Shown: piece after piece, positions 7,870 through 15,364 of the stretch
How positions within the stretch are numbered: position 1 is the stretch's first letter
Layout: every line of letters starts with the position of its first letter
Assembly: GCA_023430285.1 (NCBI GenBank)
Contig: JAEZAV010000199.1
Span: forward strand, 1-26,112
Length of the DNA: 26,112 nt
From: Methanobacteriota archaeon
GTDB lineage: Archaea; Methanobacteriota; Methanobacteria; Methanobacteriales; Methanobacteriaceae
Direction: 5' to 3'
Notes under the pieces: model-generated
Told to the model about the DNA's origin: nothing
The model's database searches: none
What the model saw: only the letters and a program-made list of their open reading frames with translations
Position numbers and translations under genes: made by a program

Positions 7870-8462
7870 CAAATTCCCCCTTCCATATTTATACAAGCCT
7901 TACATCTTTTTGAACCTAATGTTATTCTTTCTGCAAATTCTAAGTCCATATTTTTATTTAAACCTTTTAAAACACCTTTATCTGCATAACTGAGGATACT
8001 GCAGGTTTGAGGAGTGTAATATTTGGAAAGGGCACACGAACTAACCCATAGGATGATGTTACCCTCTGTATTTTCAGTTGTAAATTCAATTCCCAGGATT
8101 TTGTAGAGTACTTTGGCAGCTTTAATGGTGTCCTCCACACTGTTTCCAACCCCAAGAACCTTCCGAGCATGTTGACCGAGAATTAACCCGGCTTCAAACA
8201 TCCTTTTTTTCCCTTCTTGCAAGGCTGTGGGTTCTCCCAAAAGATCTATCAACAGTTTCACACGTTTGTTATGGCCTATGGCCATTATCTTTCTTCTATT
8301 AGCAAGATTTCCATTTAATTCTTCAGTTTTTGGTGGTGATCCACCTTTTTCAACAATGAGTTGGTCTAAATAATTGTTGGTTATGTTGTTTGTTCCATTC
8401 AATTCATTTTTTATTATAAATTTTGGGGTCCAAACAGTTAAGATTCTAAGTTTAATTCCCAT
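7869..8462 (-). CDS. Orphan protein, C-terminus resembling the L-2-amino-thiazoline-4-carboxylate hydrolase-like family
   Basis: The product has about 197 residues if it starts at ATG 8462, which follows GGTGA and overlaps the end of the upstream fusion gene by 11 nt. In-frame ATGs at 8474 and 8477 and a TTG at 8483 are alternatives. The C-terminal half carries spaced cysteines (SSCALSKYY, QTCSIL, KRCKACI) and the pattern FAERITLGSKRCKACI. This reminds me of ATC-hydrolase-like (and distantly V4R-type) small-molecule binding domains. That similarity is from memory and weak. The N-terminal 60 residues look unordered and basic. It is tightly coupled to the GMC gene (TGATG), so it probably acts on or with the same product. 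The function is unknown. Confidence 0.8.
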   Translation of the reverse strand: MGIKLRILTVWTPKFIIKNELNGTNNITNNYLDQLIVEKGGSPPKTEELNGNLANRRKIMAIGHNKRVKLLIDLLGEPTALQEGKKRMFEAGLILGQHARKVLGVGNSVEDTIKAAKVLYKILGIEFTTENTEGNIILWVSSCALSKYYTPQTCSILSYADKGVLKGLNKNMDLEFAERITLGSKRCKACINMEGGI

Positions 8463-11259
8463 GATCTTCACCATCATCGCCAAAGAAAATTATATCCGGG
8501 TTATGTTTGAGAAGTTCTTTCCAAGATTTACTGTAGATCAGGTTTACCGATGTTTCATATTTCTTTAGAATGTTTTGACGTTTTAATTTAAGATTTGCAG
8601 TTATATCCCCATGTTCAATGGAAAGTTCATCCTTCATAACCATCCATTTCCTGACTTTTTCGGGATTTGAAAGCTGTTGATTGATCTTTTTGAGGTCGAT
8701 CCTGAATTTTGTGGGCTCGAAGGTTTCGTTCATCCAGATCATTGCTATGGAGTATGGTTTCTGATCTCCCACCAGCATAACTTCGGATACTCCTTCAATC
8801 AATTTGAGTTTACCCTCAACCTTAAGCGGCCGAATACTTTTACCATAGGAGTTCACTATCATCTCTTTTTTTCTTCCAGTGATCACTAAATTTCCGTTTT
8901 TGGTCAAATGACCATAATCTCCTGTTTTAAACCACCCCTCATTGAAGTGGTGTTTATTTTTTTGGGGGTTGTTGTAGTAGCCTGATGTTAACTGTGGACC
9001 TTTAACAATTATTTCCCCGTCTTCAGTTGTGGAGATATGGGTTTCTGGTAGGGGAGTTCCAACTGTTCCAATGATATTTGATCCCAGTCTGTTTATGGTC
9101 AGCAGTGGTGCTTCAGTCAGTCCGTATGCATTATGTATTTCGATCCCAACTTCATGAAATGCTCTGAGAAGATCTTCACTAATCGGTGCAGAACCCACTA
9201 TTAACTGGGCACATTCATCCAAGCCTGCCATTTTAAGTAGGACTCTTTTCAATATTTTTCCATAGATACGTTTCAATCCACTCCTTGTTGTGTTCAGGTA
9301 CATATCTCCCAACCATTTCCTATGAAGTTTGGACCAAATTTTTTCATAGAACCTTGGAACCGAGAAAAAAATGGTTGGCCTAACTTGGGGTAGTGCTGCT
9401 TCAAGTTCGTGGAAGTTCTCAAGAAAGTATAATTCAAGGGATGCAGGAGCATAATACGGGGAATATGTTCCTAAAATTCCTTCAACAACATGGTTCATGG
9501 GTAAAAACGATAAATATTTGATATTGGATGTTCGATCTGACCATGGGGGTATTGATGCAATAAATTCTGCCATCCACCTCAAATTTCCATGGCTGAAACG
9601 AACTCCTGCAGGTTTTCCAGTTGTACCTGATGTGTAGCGTATGGTAGCAGTATCGTTAAAATCTACTGGTGCAATAATTTCAGAAGGATCCTTGATCAGC
9701 ACATCAGTTTCAGGATTTAAAAATTCACTCCATGAAACTATTTTAGATTGGTGGTCATGATCTCTGTAGAACGATACCACTGGAATTTTAATTTTATTTG
9801 AACTGTTCAGCAAGTCAGGAGTGCCTAAAAATATTATGGATGCATCACAATCTTTTAATATCTCATTTATTTCATCCACGGGGCTGGTGTAATATATTGG
9901 AACATTCACGGCTCCTAACAGTCCAATTGCCACATCAAGCAATAAATAACGGGTACTGTTAAATCCTGCAATCGCTACACGGTCCCCTTTCTTGATACCC
10001 ATAGATAATAGCCCATTTAAGACCTTTGAAACCTGTTCTTTAAAGTTTGGTGCTGTTAATTTTAAGTAGTTGCCATCCACAATATCATAATAATCAACTG
10101 GCAAACTCCTGCTCAACCTGTAAATTATTTGTTCATGTACTGTTCTCGATGAACGGTGAAAAAATCCGTAGTATGAGGCAAATTCCAATAATTTAGGCAG
10201 ATAATCGACCCAGTTAAGTGGGTATTCTCCCATGATAAGTTCAGTGTTTTTGCTGTCAAAAATTCTGTCTTCCTTCATGTAGGGTTCGAGTTCGTGAAGA
10301 ACCCTACCAACGCCATGATCAGTATTTAGAAATCTTTCTACAATGGGTAACATTGGAGATAAAGGTATGTACAGGGGTTTGGAAAGCTTCAAATCTAAAT
10401 TTTCAGATGCCCATTTTTTGACTAAACTGACCAGCTCATGTACAGTGGGACTGTTTTGATATGGACCAGTTAAATGGAATGTTTTAGTGTTTGAATCTTC
10501 ATTTAAGGTAATGGTACAAACGGCATCTGCAACGTAATCAACCGGAACCATGTTGATCTTCAAATTTTTAGAAACTGGAAAAAATCGTAATCCATTCATA
10601 TAAAGACGTATTAGTGAGTATATGGTGTTGAAAGTTTTAATGTATCCTGTAGTAGAATCTCCCACTATCATTCCAGGCCTTAATATTACAAATGGCAGAT
10701 CTGCTTTTCTAACAACTTCTTCTGCTTCGAATTTGCTTTGTTCGTAGTTGGATTTAAATCCAGATTTACCACTTAAAGAATCCTCTTCAATTAAACCCTT
10801 CCTTTTACCAGCAACGTAGGCAGTAGAAATGTGGGAAAACTTTTTCAACCGGTAATTTTTGGCTTTTAAAGCCATTTTAATCATGTTTTCGGTTCCTCGA
10901 AGATTAATTCTTCTCAAATTTTCAATGGAACTGTTCAGTTTCAGATCTGCAGCTGCGTGTATCACATGAGTTACATTTTCAACCAGATATCTGAAATTCT
11001 CCGGGTCTAGTCCCAGCAAATCCTTGGTTACATCACCATTTAGGATCATGATCTTGGAACTGGGAGTATCAATCTCCTTCAATTCATTCATAAGGTTTTC
11101 AGATTCCCACCAACTTCTTGAAAGATGTTTAACTGCTTCATCATAATTATTACCCCTCACAAGTAGTATTAATGATAGATTAGGTTTTTTTATCAATCTT
11201 TCAGCAATTTGGCTGCCTAAAAATCCGGTTGCTCCGGTTATGAAAATTCTGTCTTTCAA
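8452..11259 (-). CDS. Fusion protein: thioester-reductase/fatty-acyl-CoA-reductase-type SDR + long-chain acyl-CoA synthetase-type AMP ligase
   Basis: The product has 935 residues in two complete enzyme domains. Residues 1 to about 360 are an extended short-chain dehydrogenase of the thioester-reductase/male-sterility type: TGATGFLG at 8-15, HISTAY with S145, and Y172-x3-K176 in NYEQSKFEAE. Residues about 380-935 are an adenylate-forming ligase: YTSGTTGKPAG at 542-552, AYGLTE at 711-716, GWFKTGD ending in D781, ITGRKKEMI at 793-801, and a C-terminal LKLKR at 890-894. The RPTIFFSVPRFYEK stretch is typical of long-chain acyl-CoA synthetases. No carrier-protein domain is visible between them. The likely reaction is activating a carboxylic acid to acyl-AMP/CoA, then reducing it with NAD(P)H to aldehyde or alcohol. 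The domain order is the reverse of carboxylic acid reductases. Its start overlaps the upstream stop by 4 nt. Confidence 0.93.
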   Translation of the reverse strand: MKDRIFITGATGFLGSQIAERLIKKPNLSLILLVRGNNYDEAVKHLSRSWWESENLMNELKEIDTPSSKIMILNGDVTKDLLGLDPENFRYLVENVTHVIHAAADLKLNSSIENLRRINLRGTENMIKMALKAKNYRLKKFSHISTAYVAGKRKGLIEEDSLSGKSGFKSNYEQSKFEAEEVVRKADLPFVILRPGMIVGDSTTGYIKTFNTIYSLIRLYMNGLRFFPVSKNLKINMVPVDYVADAVCTITLNEDSNTKTFHLTGPYQNSPTVHELVSLVKKWASENLDLKLSKPLYIPLSPMLPIVERFLNTDHGVGRVLHELEPYMKEDRIFDSKNTELIMGEYPLNWVDYLPKLLEFASYYGFFHRSSRTVHEQIIYRLSRSLPVDYYDIVDGNYLKLTAPNFKEQVSKVLNGLLSMGIKKGDRVAIAGFNSTRYLLLDVAIGLLGAVNVPIYYTSPVDEINEILKDCDASIIFLGTPDLLNSSNKIKIPVVSFYRDHDHQSKIVSWSEFLNPETDVLIKDPSEIIAPVDFNDTATIRYTSGTTGKPAGVRFSHGNLRWMAEFIASIPPWSDRTSNIKYLSFLPMNHVVEGILGTYSPYYAPASLELYFLENFHELEAALPQVRPTIFFSVPRFYEKIWSKLHRKWLGDMYLNTTRSGLKRIYGKILKRVLLKMAGLDECAQLIVGSAPISEDLLRAFHEVGIEIHNAYGLTEAPLLTINRLGSNIIGTVGTPLPETHISTTEDGEIIVKGPQLTSGYYNNPQKNKHHFNEGWFKTGDYGHLTKNGNLVITGRKKEMIVNSYGKSIRPLKVEGKLKLIEGVSEVMLVGDQKPYSIAMIWMNETFEPTKFRIDLKKINQQLSNPEKVRKWMVMKDELSIEHGDITANLKLKRQNILKKYETSVNLIYSKSWKELLKHNPDIIFFGDDGEDHGN

Positions 11260-12551
11260 ACCATCACATCCTCGTGTTTAAATAAAAAGTTTTTAAGGTA
11301 TTTCTTGTTATTTAATGACAGATCCACCTGTTTTTTATGACATTTTCCAATTAATTCCTTCGTGTGTTTGGGATTTTCAATGAGTTGATCAACCTTTTTT
11401 GAAAGGATTTTCCATATGCCCTCCACCTTGGAGTTGTCCCTGGGATAATCTATAAAAAATTCTTTTTCAATTTTAATGTCTTTATACAGACCTTTAAGCC
11501 TCTGATCATGCCCAATACCTATTTGCGGTACCGATGTCTTCATGGATAACACTCCTGCATGGTACCTAGATGTTATTAGGAGGTCAAGACTTCTTAGAAC
11601 TTCTGTAATCTGCGATGCGTTGTAAGTACCTGCTGACACGATCTGAGCCTTTTCAGAGTGTTTCATTTTATTTTTAATTTCAATTGCAAGTGGTTCATCC
11701 AACTCTTCCATACAGATTATGATTATGTTCTTACTGTGCAGTTCAACGATCCTGTCTGCTTCACTAGCCCAGTTCTTGCTCAAGGTCTCACTTCCTAAAA
11801 CCCTGGATCTGGATCTTGAGAAGTAGTAAGGCCATTTGTATAGGTTTTCCCTTTTTCCCCATGGTCTTATTACAACTGGCCAAAGATGAAAGTCCACCAC
11901 AGCCATTCCAACAAATCCTTCATTAGAAGATGGGTTTTCCGAGTTCCAGATTTTTTTAAGACTATTTTTAGCTTCTAATTGGGTTTCAAATGAGAATGCA
12001 CAATCTGCTGTGTTTACAATGGGTGCCGTGACTCCTATATCAATTAAACGTTCCCTTGCATATGTGGTTCTAGTTATTATGAGGTCTGTTTTGTTGGCTT
12101 CTCTTTTAACTAATAATCTGTTGAATCTGGAAAGATCTCCTGAGTCCACAGCATATGCAATACAAGGGATGCCTCGATTGTATGCACATCTCGTAGTCCA
12201 TAAAAACGCCCACAAAAGAGCTGAAGTCCAAGTATCCATGTAACAACTGCCTTCCACTAGTAAAACCAGATCCTGTTTTTCAACAATTTTTTTCAAGGCA
12301 AAGAAGTATATGGAGGGTATGGGGACAATTTTTAAATTCTCATCTTCTTCTATGTACCTTCTGAGATTTTTTTCATTGAGGGTGGGAATTGTCAGCTCAA
12401 CATCTTTTCCAAGAACTGTTCTAATATCTTCAATGATGGAAATCAACCTGGTTTCTGAACCTGTGTTGTTTGCTCCGTTGTAACCCATTAAAAGGACTTT
12501 TTTAAATTTAGAGTTATTGTTGTCCTTTAATGTGCTTTTTTTAGTTTCCAT
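11256..12551 (-). CDS. Polysaccharide pyruvyl transferase (CsaB-like) family protein
   Basis: The product has 431 residues. After a basic 18-residue start, KVLLMGYNGANNTGSE matches the N-terminal GY-G-NxGDE-type motif of the family, with S replacing the usual D. Near the C-terminus, LLITSRYHAGVLSMKTSVPQ matches the conserved SRxHxxxLS-P segment, and GHDQRLKGLYKD follows. Family members transfer pyruvyl ketal groups onto surface glycans or have related glycosyltransferase-like roles. In the middle, VLLVEGSCYMDTWTS and a GIPCIAYAVDSGD segment fit the Rossmann-like fold. It overlaps the reductase-ligase gene by ATGA, so the two are likely co-translated. It may decorate a cell-surface glycan or lipid-linked sugar that receives the operon's product (inference). 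The ribosome site is weak. Confidence 0.85.
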   Translation of the reverse strand: METKKSTLKDNNNSKFKKVLLMGYNGANNTGSETRLISIIEDIRTVLGKDVELTIPTLNEKNLRRYIEEDENLKIVPIPSIYFFALKKIVEKQDLVLLVEGSCYMDTWTSALLWAFLWTTRCAYNRGIPCIAYAVDSGDLSRFNRLLVKREANKTDLIITRTTYARERLIDIGVTAPIVNTADCAFSFETQLEAKNSLKKIWNSENPSSNEGFVGMAVVDFHLWPVVIRPWGKRENLYKWPYYFSRSRSRVLGSETLSKNWASEADRIVELHSKNIIIICMEELDEPLAIEIKNKMKHSEKAQIVSAGTYNASQITEVLRSLDLLITSRYHAGVLSMKTSVPQIGIGHDQRLKGLYKDIKIEKEFFIDYPRDNSKVEGIWKILSKKVDQLIENPKHTKELIGKCHKKQVDLSLNNKKYLKNFLFKHEDVMV

Positions 12552-12595
12552 TTTCTTGTACCATGAAAATTGGGTTTAGATACTTACTTGCTGTA

Positions 12596-13264
12596 TTAAA
12601 CCTTCTTATGATTTGAATTTTTATTACTTTCAACTTTTACAGAGTCTAAAATGAAATTTGTGTGATCTATCATTTTTTTGTAGGCCATATCAGTAAAAGA
12701 GGAGTATTTTGTATCATATTTCAGTATGAAGTACTCAAAGAATAGATACAATGCGAAAGAAAAATATTCCCTCGCAAGAATTCTCGGATCGTACTCTTTA
12801 ATGATTCCTTTTTTCATCATTTTGGTGAATATTTTCTCCCACTCATTTATGGGGCTCTCTAGGAGTTGGTTTACAAAAAAGGCCTTTATATTTTCGTTGT
12901 GAAACACTTCAATTGATAAGATCCTCCAAATTTTTTCTGTTTTTGGATCGGACATTCCATTAAAAAATTCCCTTGACCCTGTTTCAAAGAACAATTCAGG
13001 ACTTTCAGAAATTAATACATCCATTTCTTCTTCTGTAAGACTCATAGCTCCCAATTGATCTATTAGATGATTGACAATGCTTTCTAATATTGCGTCCTTG
13101 TTTTTGTAGTGGTTGTAAATTGAACTTTCTCTAATTCCAACTTCTCTACCTATTTCCCTCATAGAAACAGCATCAAAACCCTTTTGAGAAAAAAGATTGA
13201 CCGATGCTTCGAAAATACGTTCTTTAGTGGTTAATGTTCCGTTGGTGGTTCTCTTATTTTTCAT
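12596..13264 (-). CDS. TetR/AcrR-family transcriptional regulator
   Basis: The product has 222 residues from ATG 13264, preceded by GGAGAA at nine-base spacing. An upstream in-frame ATG at 13306 has no ribosome site. Residues about 14-60 form the TetR helix-turn-helix: ERIFEASVNLFSQKGFDAVS, MREIGREVG, then SSIYNHYKNKDAIL. The remaining 160 residues are helical and variable, as expected for the ligand-binding domain. It is the first gene of the five-gene minus-strand operon, with a 44-nt gap to the pyruvyl-transferase gene. It most likely represses the operon, with an acyl-type or amphiphilic ligand as inducer (inference). A matching palindrome lies upstream at 13461. Confidence 0.93.
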   Translation of the reverse strand: MKNKRTTNGTLTTKERIFEASVNLFSQKGFDAVSMREIGREVGIRESSIYNHYKNKDAILESIVNHLIDQLGAMSLTEEEMDVLISESPELFFETGSREFFNGMSDPKTEKIWRILSIEVFHNENIKAFFVNQLLESPINEWEKIFTKMMKKGIIKEYDPRILAREYFSFALYLFFEYFILKYDTKYSSFTDMAYKKMIDHTNFILDSVKVESNKNSNHKKV

Positions 13265-13450
13265 GGTTGAATTCTCCAATAAGTAATTATTAGGGTCATG
13301 AATCATTAATATCAGAACTTAAAATGGTTTTGATCATATATTGTACAATTATTCAGCTGTCAATCTGTAAACTACTCCAGAATCTTTAAAATGCAAAGTT
13401 ACATCTCAACGAATCTTTTTTAGATTTGTATTTTGTTATCAATGAACAAC

Positions 13451-13480
13451 TACATAAAGTTAACGAACGATCGTTAGTAA
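13451..13480 (-). promoter_or_regulatory. Candidate TetR operator abutting a TATA box
   Basis: The perfect 10-bp palindrome AACGATCGTT (13466-13475) sits inside an imperfect 20-bp dyad (13461-13480), with further matching pairs at 13461/13480, 13463/13478 and 13464/13477. On the minus strand it is immediately followed by ACTTTATGTA (13460-13451), a plausible archaeal TATA box. Repressor binding here would block TBP/TFB. Transcription would start near 13428, giving a leader of about 165 nt before tetR. The GAACGATCGTT character is typical of TetR-family sites. That TetR binds here is inferred from proximity and style. Confidence 0.6.
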
Positions 13481-13614
13481 ACAGATTGTTGAATCAAAAA
13501 AATACCTAATGTGTTACTTTTCAGATGAGGGACGAGATTATAACTGTATTGAAACGTTTTGTTATATTCCAGTTCTTTTGAGTAAGATTTCGATTTTCAA
13601 AATCCTAATTGAAT

Positions 13615-13675
13615 TTAATTTAAAAATAAAATTGAACCACATATCACTATTCAATGAAATAATGATAATGTGGTT
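13615..13675 (-). terminator. Stem-loop plus U-rich tract downstream of the MFS gene
   Basis: AACCACAT (13635-13642) pairs with ATGTGGTT (13668-13675). ATCA (13643-13646) pairs with TGAT (13663-13666) after a one-base bulge. On the minus strand the stem is followed by a U-rich run. It lies about 50 bp after the MFS stop and probably ends that transcript. An alternative is an operator. Confidence 0.45.
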
Positions 13676-13714
13676 TCTGTAAAAATATTGGATTGTTTAA
13701 TGGACCAGTTTAAG

Positions 13715-13746
13715 ATCAGTGGCATTACTTATCAGTGGCATTACTT
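13715..13746. repeat. Exact 16-bp tandem duplication across the MFS stop codon
   Basis: ATCAGTGGCATTACTT occurs twice back to back, at 13715-13730 and 13731-13746. One copy lies within the last MFS codons and the other creates the present stop. Deleting one copy restores an in-frame extension reading ATDLKLVH to a TAA at 13697-13699, in place of ATDK. The exact identity of the copies suggests a recent slippage event. Confidence 0.95.
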
Positions 13747-15143
13747 CCAGATTTGTCAGGACGATCCATTATTACCACAACAATCAGCAGTAATATGGCA
13801 ATGATTGAAACTACAGTTCCAAACATGAATAAATTACTAAATGCATGGCTAAATGTAATTGCTCCACTCAATGCTGCTCCTAAGAAAAAAGAGCCTGCTA
13901 ATGGCCCTATAGTACCTCCAATTCCTTTAAATGTATTTAATATTCCTACTCCGGATCCTTCTTCGTCTTTAGGCATGAAAGATAACATGAGAACTTGAAA
14001 TGCACTGAATGTAAAACCCATCCCTATTCCAATTAATATCAAAGCAATTGAAAGGGTAATTGAATCAGTAACGTAGTACGCCATTGCAAAAAGTCCTGCA
14101 CTCAAAATAGGTGATCCTAGTAGTAGCATACGCTTGGCACCAAACTTGTCTATGAGTACACCTCCCATTATCCCCATTATAAGCAGAGTTATTGAAAGTG
14201 GAGTGAGTAAGATACCACTACTCTGTACATTCATATTTAAAACCAACTGAGCAAACGTTGGCACGTACGTAAATGCTGTGAAAGTACCCAAACCTGTTAA
14301 TAAAATTGCTATGTTAAGGGAAAGAATTTTAGGCTTTTTAAGTAAAGGAATATCTAATATTGGTTCTGATAACCGTTTTTCATACCAGATTAAGGATATG
14401 AATAACATTATCGAGACTATAAATAATGGAAACACAGTTATGTCTGTTAATGACATAGTTTCAAGTCTTACAAGGGCCAACAGCATTGTGGCAATTGATC
14501 CTATGAGTAATAATGATCCCATGTAATCAATATGAGCATTTGTCTCTCCATGACTCTCTTTGAATTTGGTTGCAAATATGGCTGCCAGGATTCCAATTGG
14601 GATATTTACATAAAAAATGGTTCTCCATCCAAAGTTCTGAATTAAGTAACCTCCAATATTTGGCCCAATAATCATTGCAAGTGATGAAGTGGCCATTAAT
14701 ACTCCCATGGTCTTTCCTCTTTGATCTGCAGGAGCTGCGTCATTCATGGTAGATAATGCAGATGGAAGGACTATACCTGCACCAATACCCTGTATTGCCA
14801 TAGAAACTATTAGTGAGTATATGTCCCATGAAAGACTGGCAGTAAATGACCCAATAATAAATGTAGTCACGCCTATTATGTACAGTTTTTTCCGCCCAAA
14901 AACATCGGATAGTTTTCCGGCAAGGGGCATTACTGCAGTCATAAATAACATGAGTACAGTCAATGTCCACGATACTAACTCGTAAGAAGTGTTTAATTCT
15001 TTAATTAAGGTAGGTAATGCTGGAATGAATATATATGCATCTATACCTGTCATAAAAACTCCCAATGCTAGTACCATCATAACAAAGAACGGTGATTCCC
15101 AATTTATTCTATTTTTTGTATTTTTAGTTGTATTTATGTCCAT
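13725..15143 (-). CDS. MFS multidrug exporter, DHA2 (EmrB/QacA-like) family
   Basis: The product has 472 residues and is very hydrophobic, with about 14 predicted membrane segments. Motif A reads GKLSDVFGRKKL after helix 2, and an antiporter motif C-like GPNIGGYL follows helix 5. An acidic residue sits in helix 1 (MTGIDAYIFIPALP), as in drug/proton antiporters. It should export a drug or amphiphile in exchange for cations. It is divergent from a TrmB-type regulator across a 221-bp region with two matching palindromes, suggesting local control. Its C-terminus has been altered by the 16-bp duplication at 13715-13746. Confidence 0.93.
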   Translation of the reverse strand: MDINTTKNTKNRINWESPFFVMMVLALGVFMTGIDAYIFIPALPTLIKELNTSYELVSWTLTVLMLFMTAVMPLAGKLSDVFGRKKLYIIGVTTFIIGSFTASLSWDIYSLIVSMAIQGIGAGIVLPSALSTMNDAAPADQRGKTMGVLMATSSLAMIIGPNIGGYLIQNFGWRTIFYVNIPIGILAAIFATKFKESHGETNAHIDYMGSLLLIGSIATMLLALVRLETMSLTDITVFPLFIVSIMLFISLIWYEKRLSEPILDIPLLKKPKILSLNIAILLTGLGTFTAFTYVPTFAQLVLNMNVQSSGILLTPLSITLLIMGIMGGVLIDKFGAKRMLLLGSPILSAGLFAMAYYVTDSITLSIALILIGIGMGFTFSAFQVLMLSFMPKDEEGSGVGILNTFKGIGGTIGPLAGSFFLGAALSGAITFSHAFSNLFMFGTVVSIIAILLLIVVVIMDRPDKSGSNATDK

Positions 15144-15211
15144 TTTATCGCTCTTATTTAATTTAAAAGCTAAATTTACAACATATGATCTGCTTTAAAT
15201 TTAACAAATTA

Positions 15212-15231
15212 GTTGTAAACTACTTTACAAC
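15212..15231. promoter_or_regulatory. Palindrome 1, candidate TrmB-family operator (MFS side)
   Basis: GTTGTAAA and TTTACAAC form perfect 8-bp arms around CTAC. On the minus strand it lies just upstream of the TATA-like TTAAATTTAAA at about 15195-15205, as expected for control of the MFS promoter. It shares its outer seven bases with palindrome 2. A single half-site TTTACAAC also occurs at 15175-15182. Confidence 0.7.
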
Positions 15232-15269
15232 ATAGATGCAAATTTATAATTAATAAACTTTTTGGTTGA

Positions 15270-15289
15270 GTTGTAAAATGCATTACAAC
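15270..15289. promoter_or_regulatory. Palindrome 2, candidate TrmB-family operator (regulator side)
   Basis: GTTGTAA and TTACAAC form perfect 7-bp arms around AATGCA, giving the same 20-bp footprint as palindrome 1, which lies 58 bp away. It sits between the TATA-like TTTATAATTA (from 15243) and TTTAAATA (from about 15295) on the plus strand, so it would cover the start region of the trmB-family gene. Confidence 0.7.
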
Positions 15290-15307
15290 TTTAGATTTAA
15301 ATAGGTG

Positions 15308-15325
15308 AATAAGACATATCTTATT
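15308..15325. promoter_or_regulatory. Inverted repeat in the leader of the TrmB-family gene
   Basis: AATAAGA and TCTTATT form perfect 7-bp arms around CATA. It lies 40 bp before the regulator's start codon, downstream of the likely TATA box. It could be a second type of operator or a short RNA hairpin in the leader. Its sequence differs from the GTTGTAA palindromes. Confidence 0.4.
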
Positions 15326-15364
15326 GAGAATAGAGTTTTATCTAATCACTAAAGGGAGATTTTT

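Larger units (their letters stand above)
13265..13724. other. Intergenic region between tetR and the MFS gene
   Basis: This is about 460 bp without a convincing gene. From the tetR side it holds: an AATATATGA TATA-like element around 13336-13345 (minus strand), a second TATA element plus palindromic operator at 13451-13480, a stem-loop with a U-rich tail at 13615-13675 fitting the MFS terminator, and one copy of a 16-bp tandem duplication that starts at 13715. The remainder is AT-rich with no recognised structure. Confidence 0.6.

Noticed and set aside
6586..13264. Olefin (OleABCD) hydrocarbon pathway
   Set aside because: Families like OleC and OleD are present as a fusion, but no thiolase (OleA) or alpha/beta hydrolase (OleB) is encoded. 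The ligase domain looks like a long-chain acyl-CoA synthetase.
13264..13306. tetR start at ATG 13306
   Set aside because: There is no ribosome site, whereas ATG 13264 has GGAGAA at good spacing and starts just before the helix-turn-helix.
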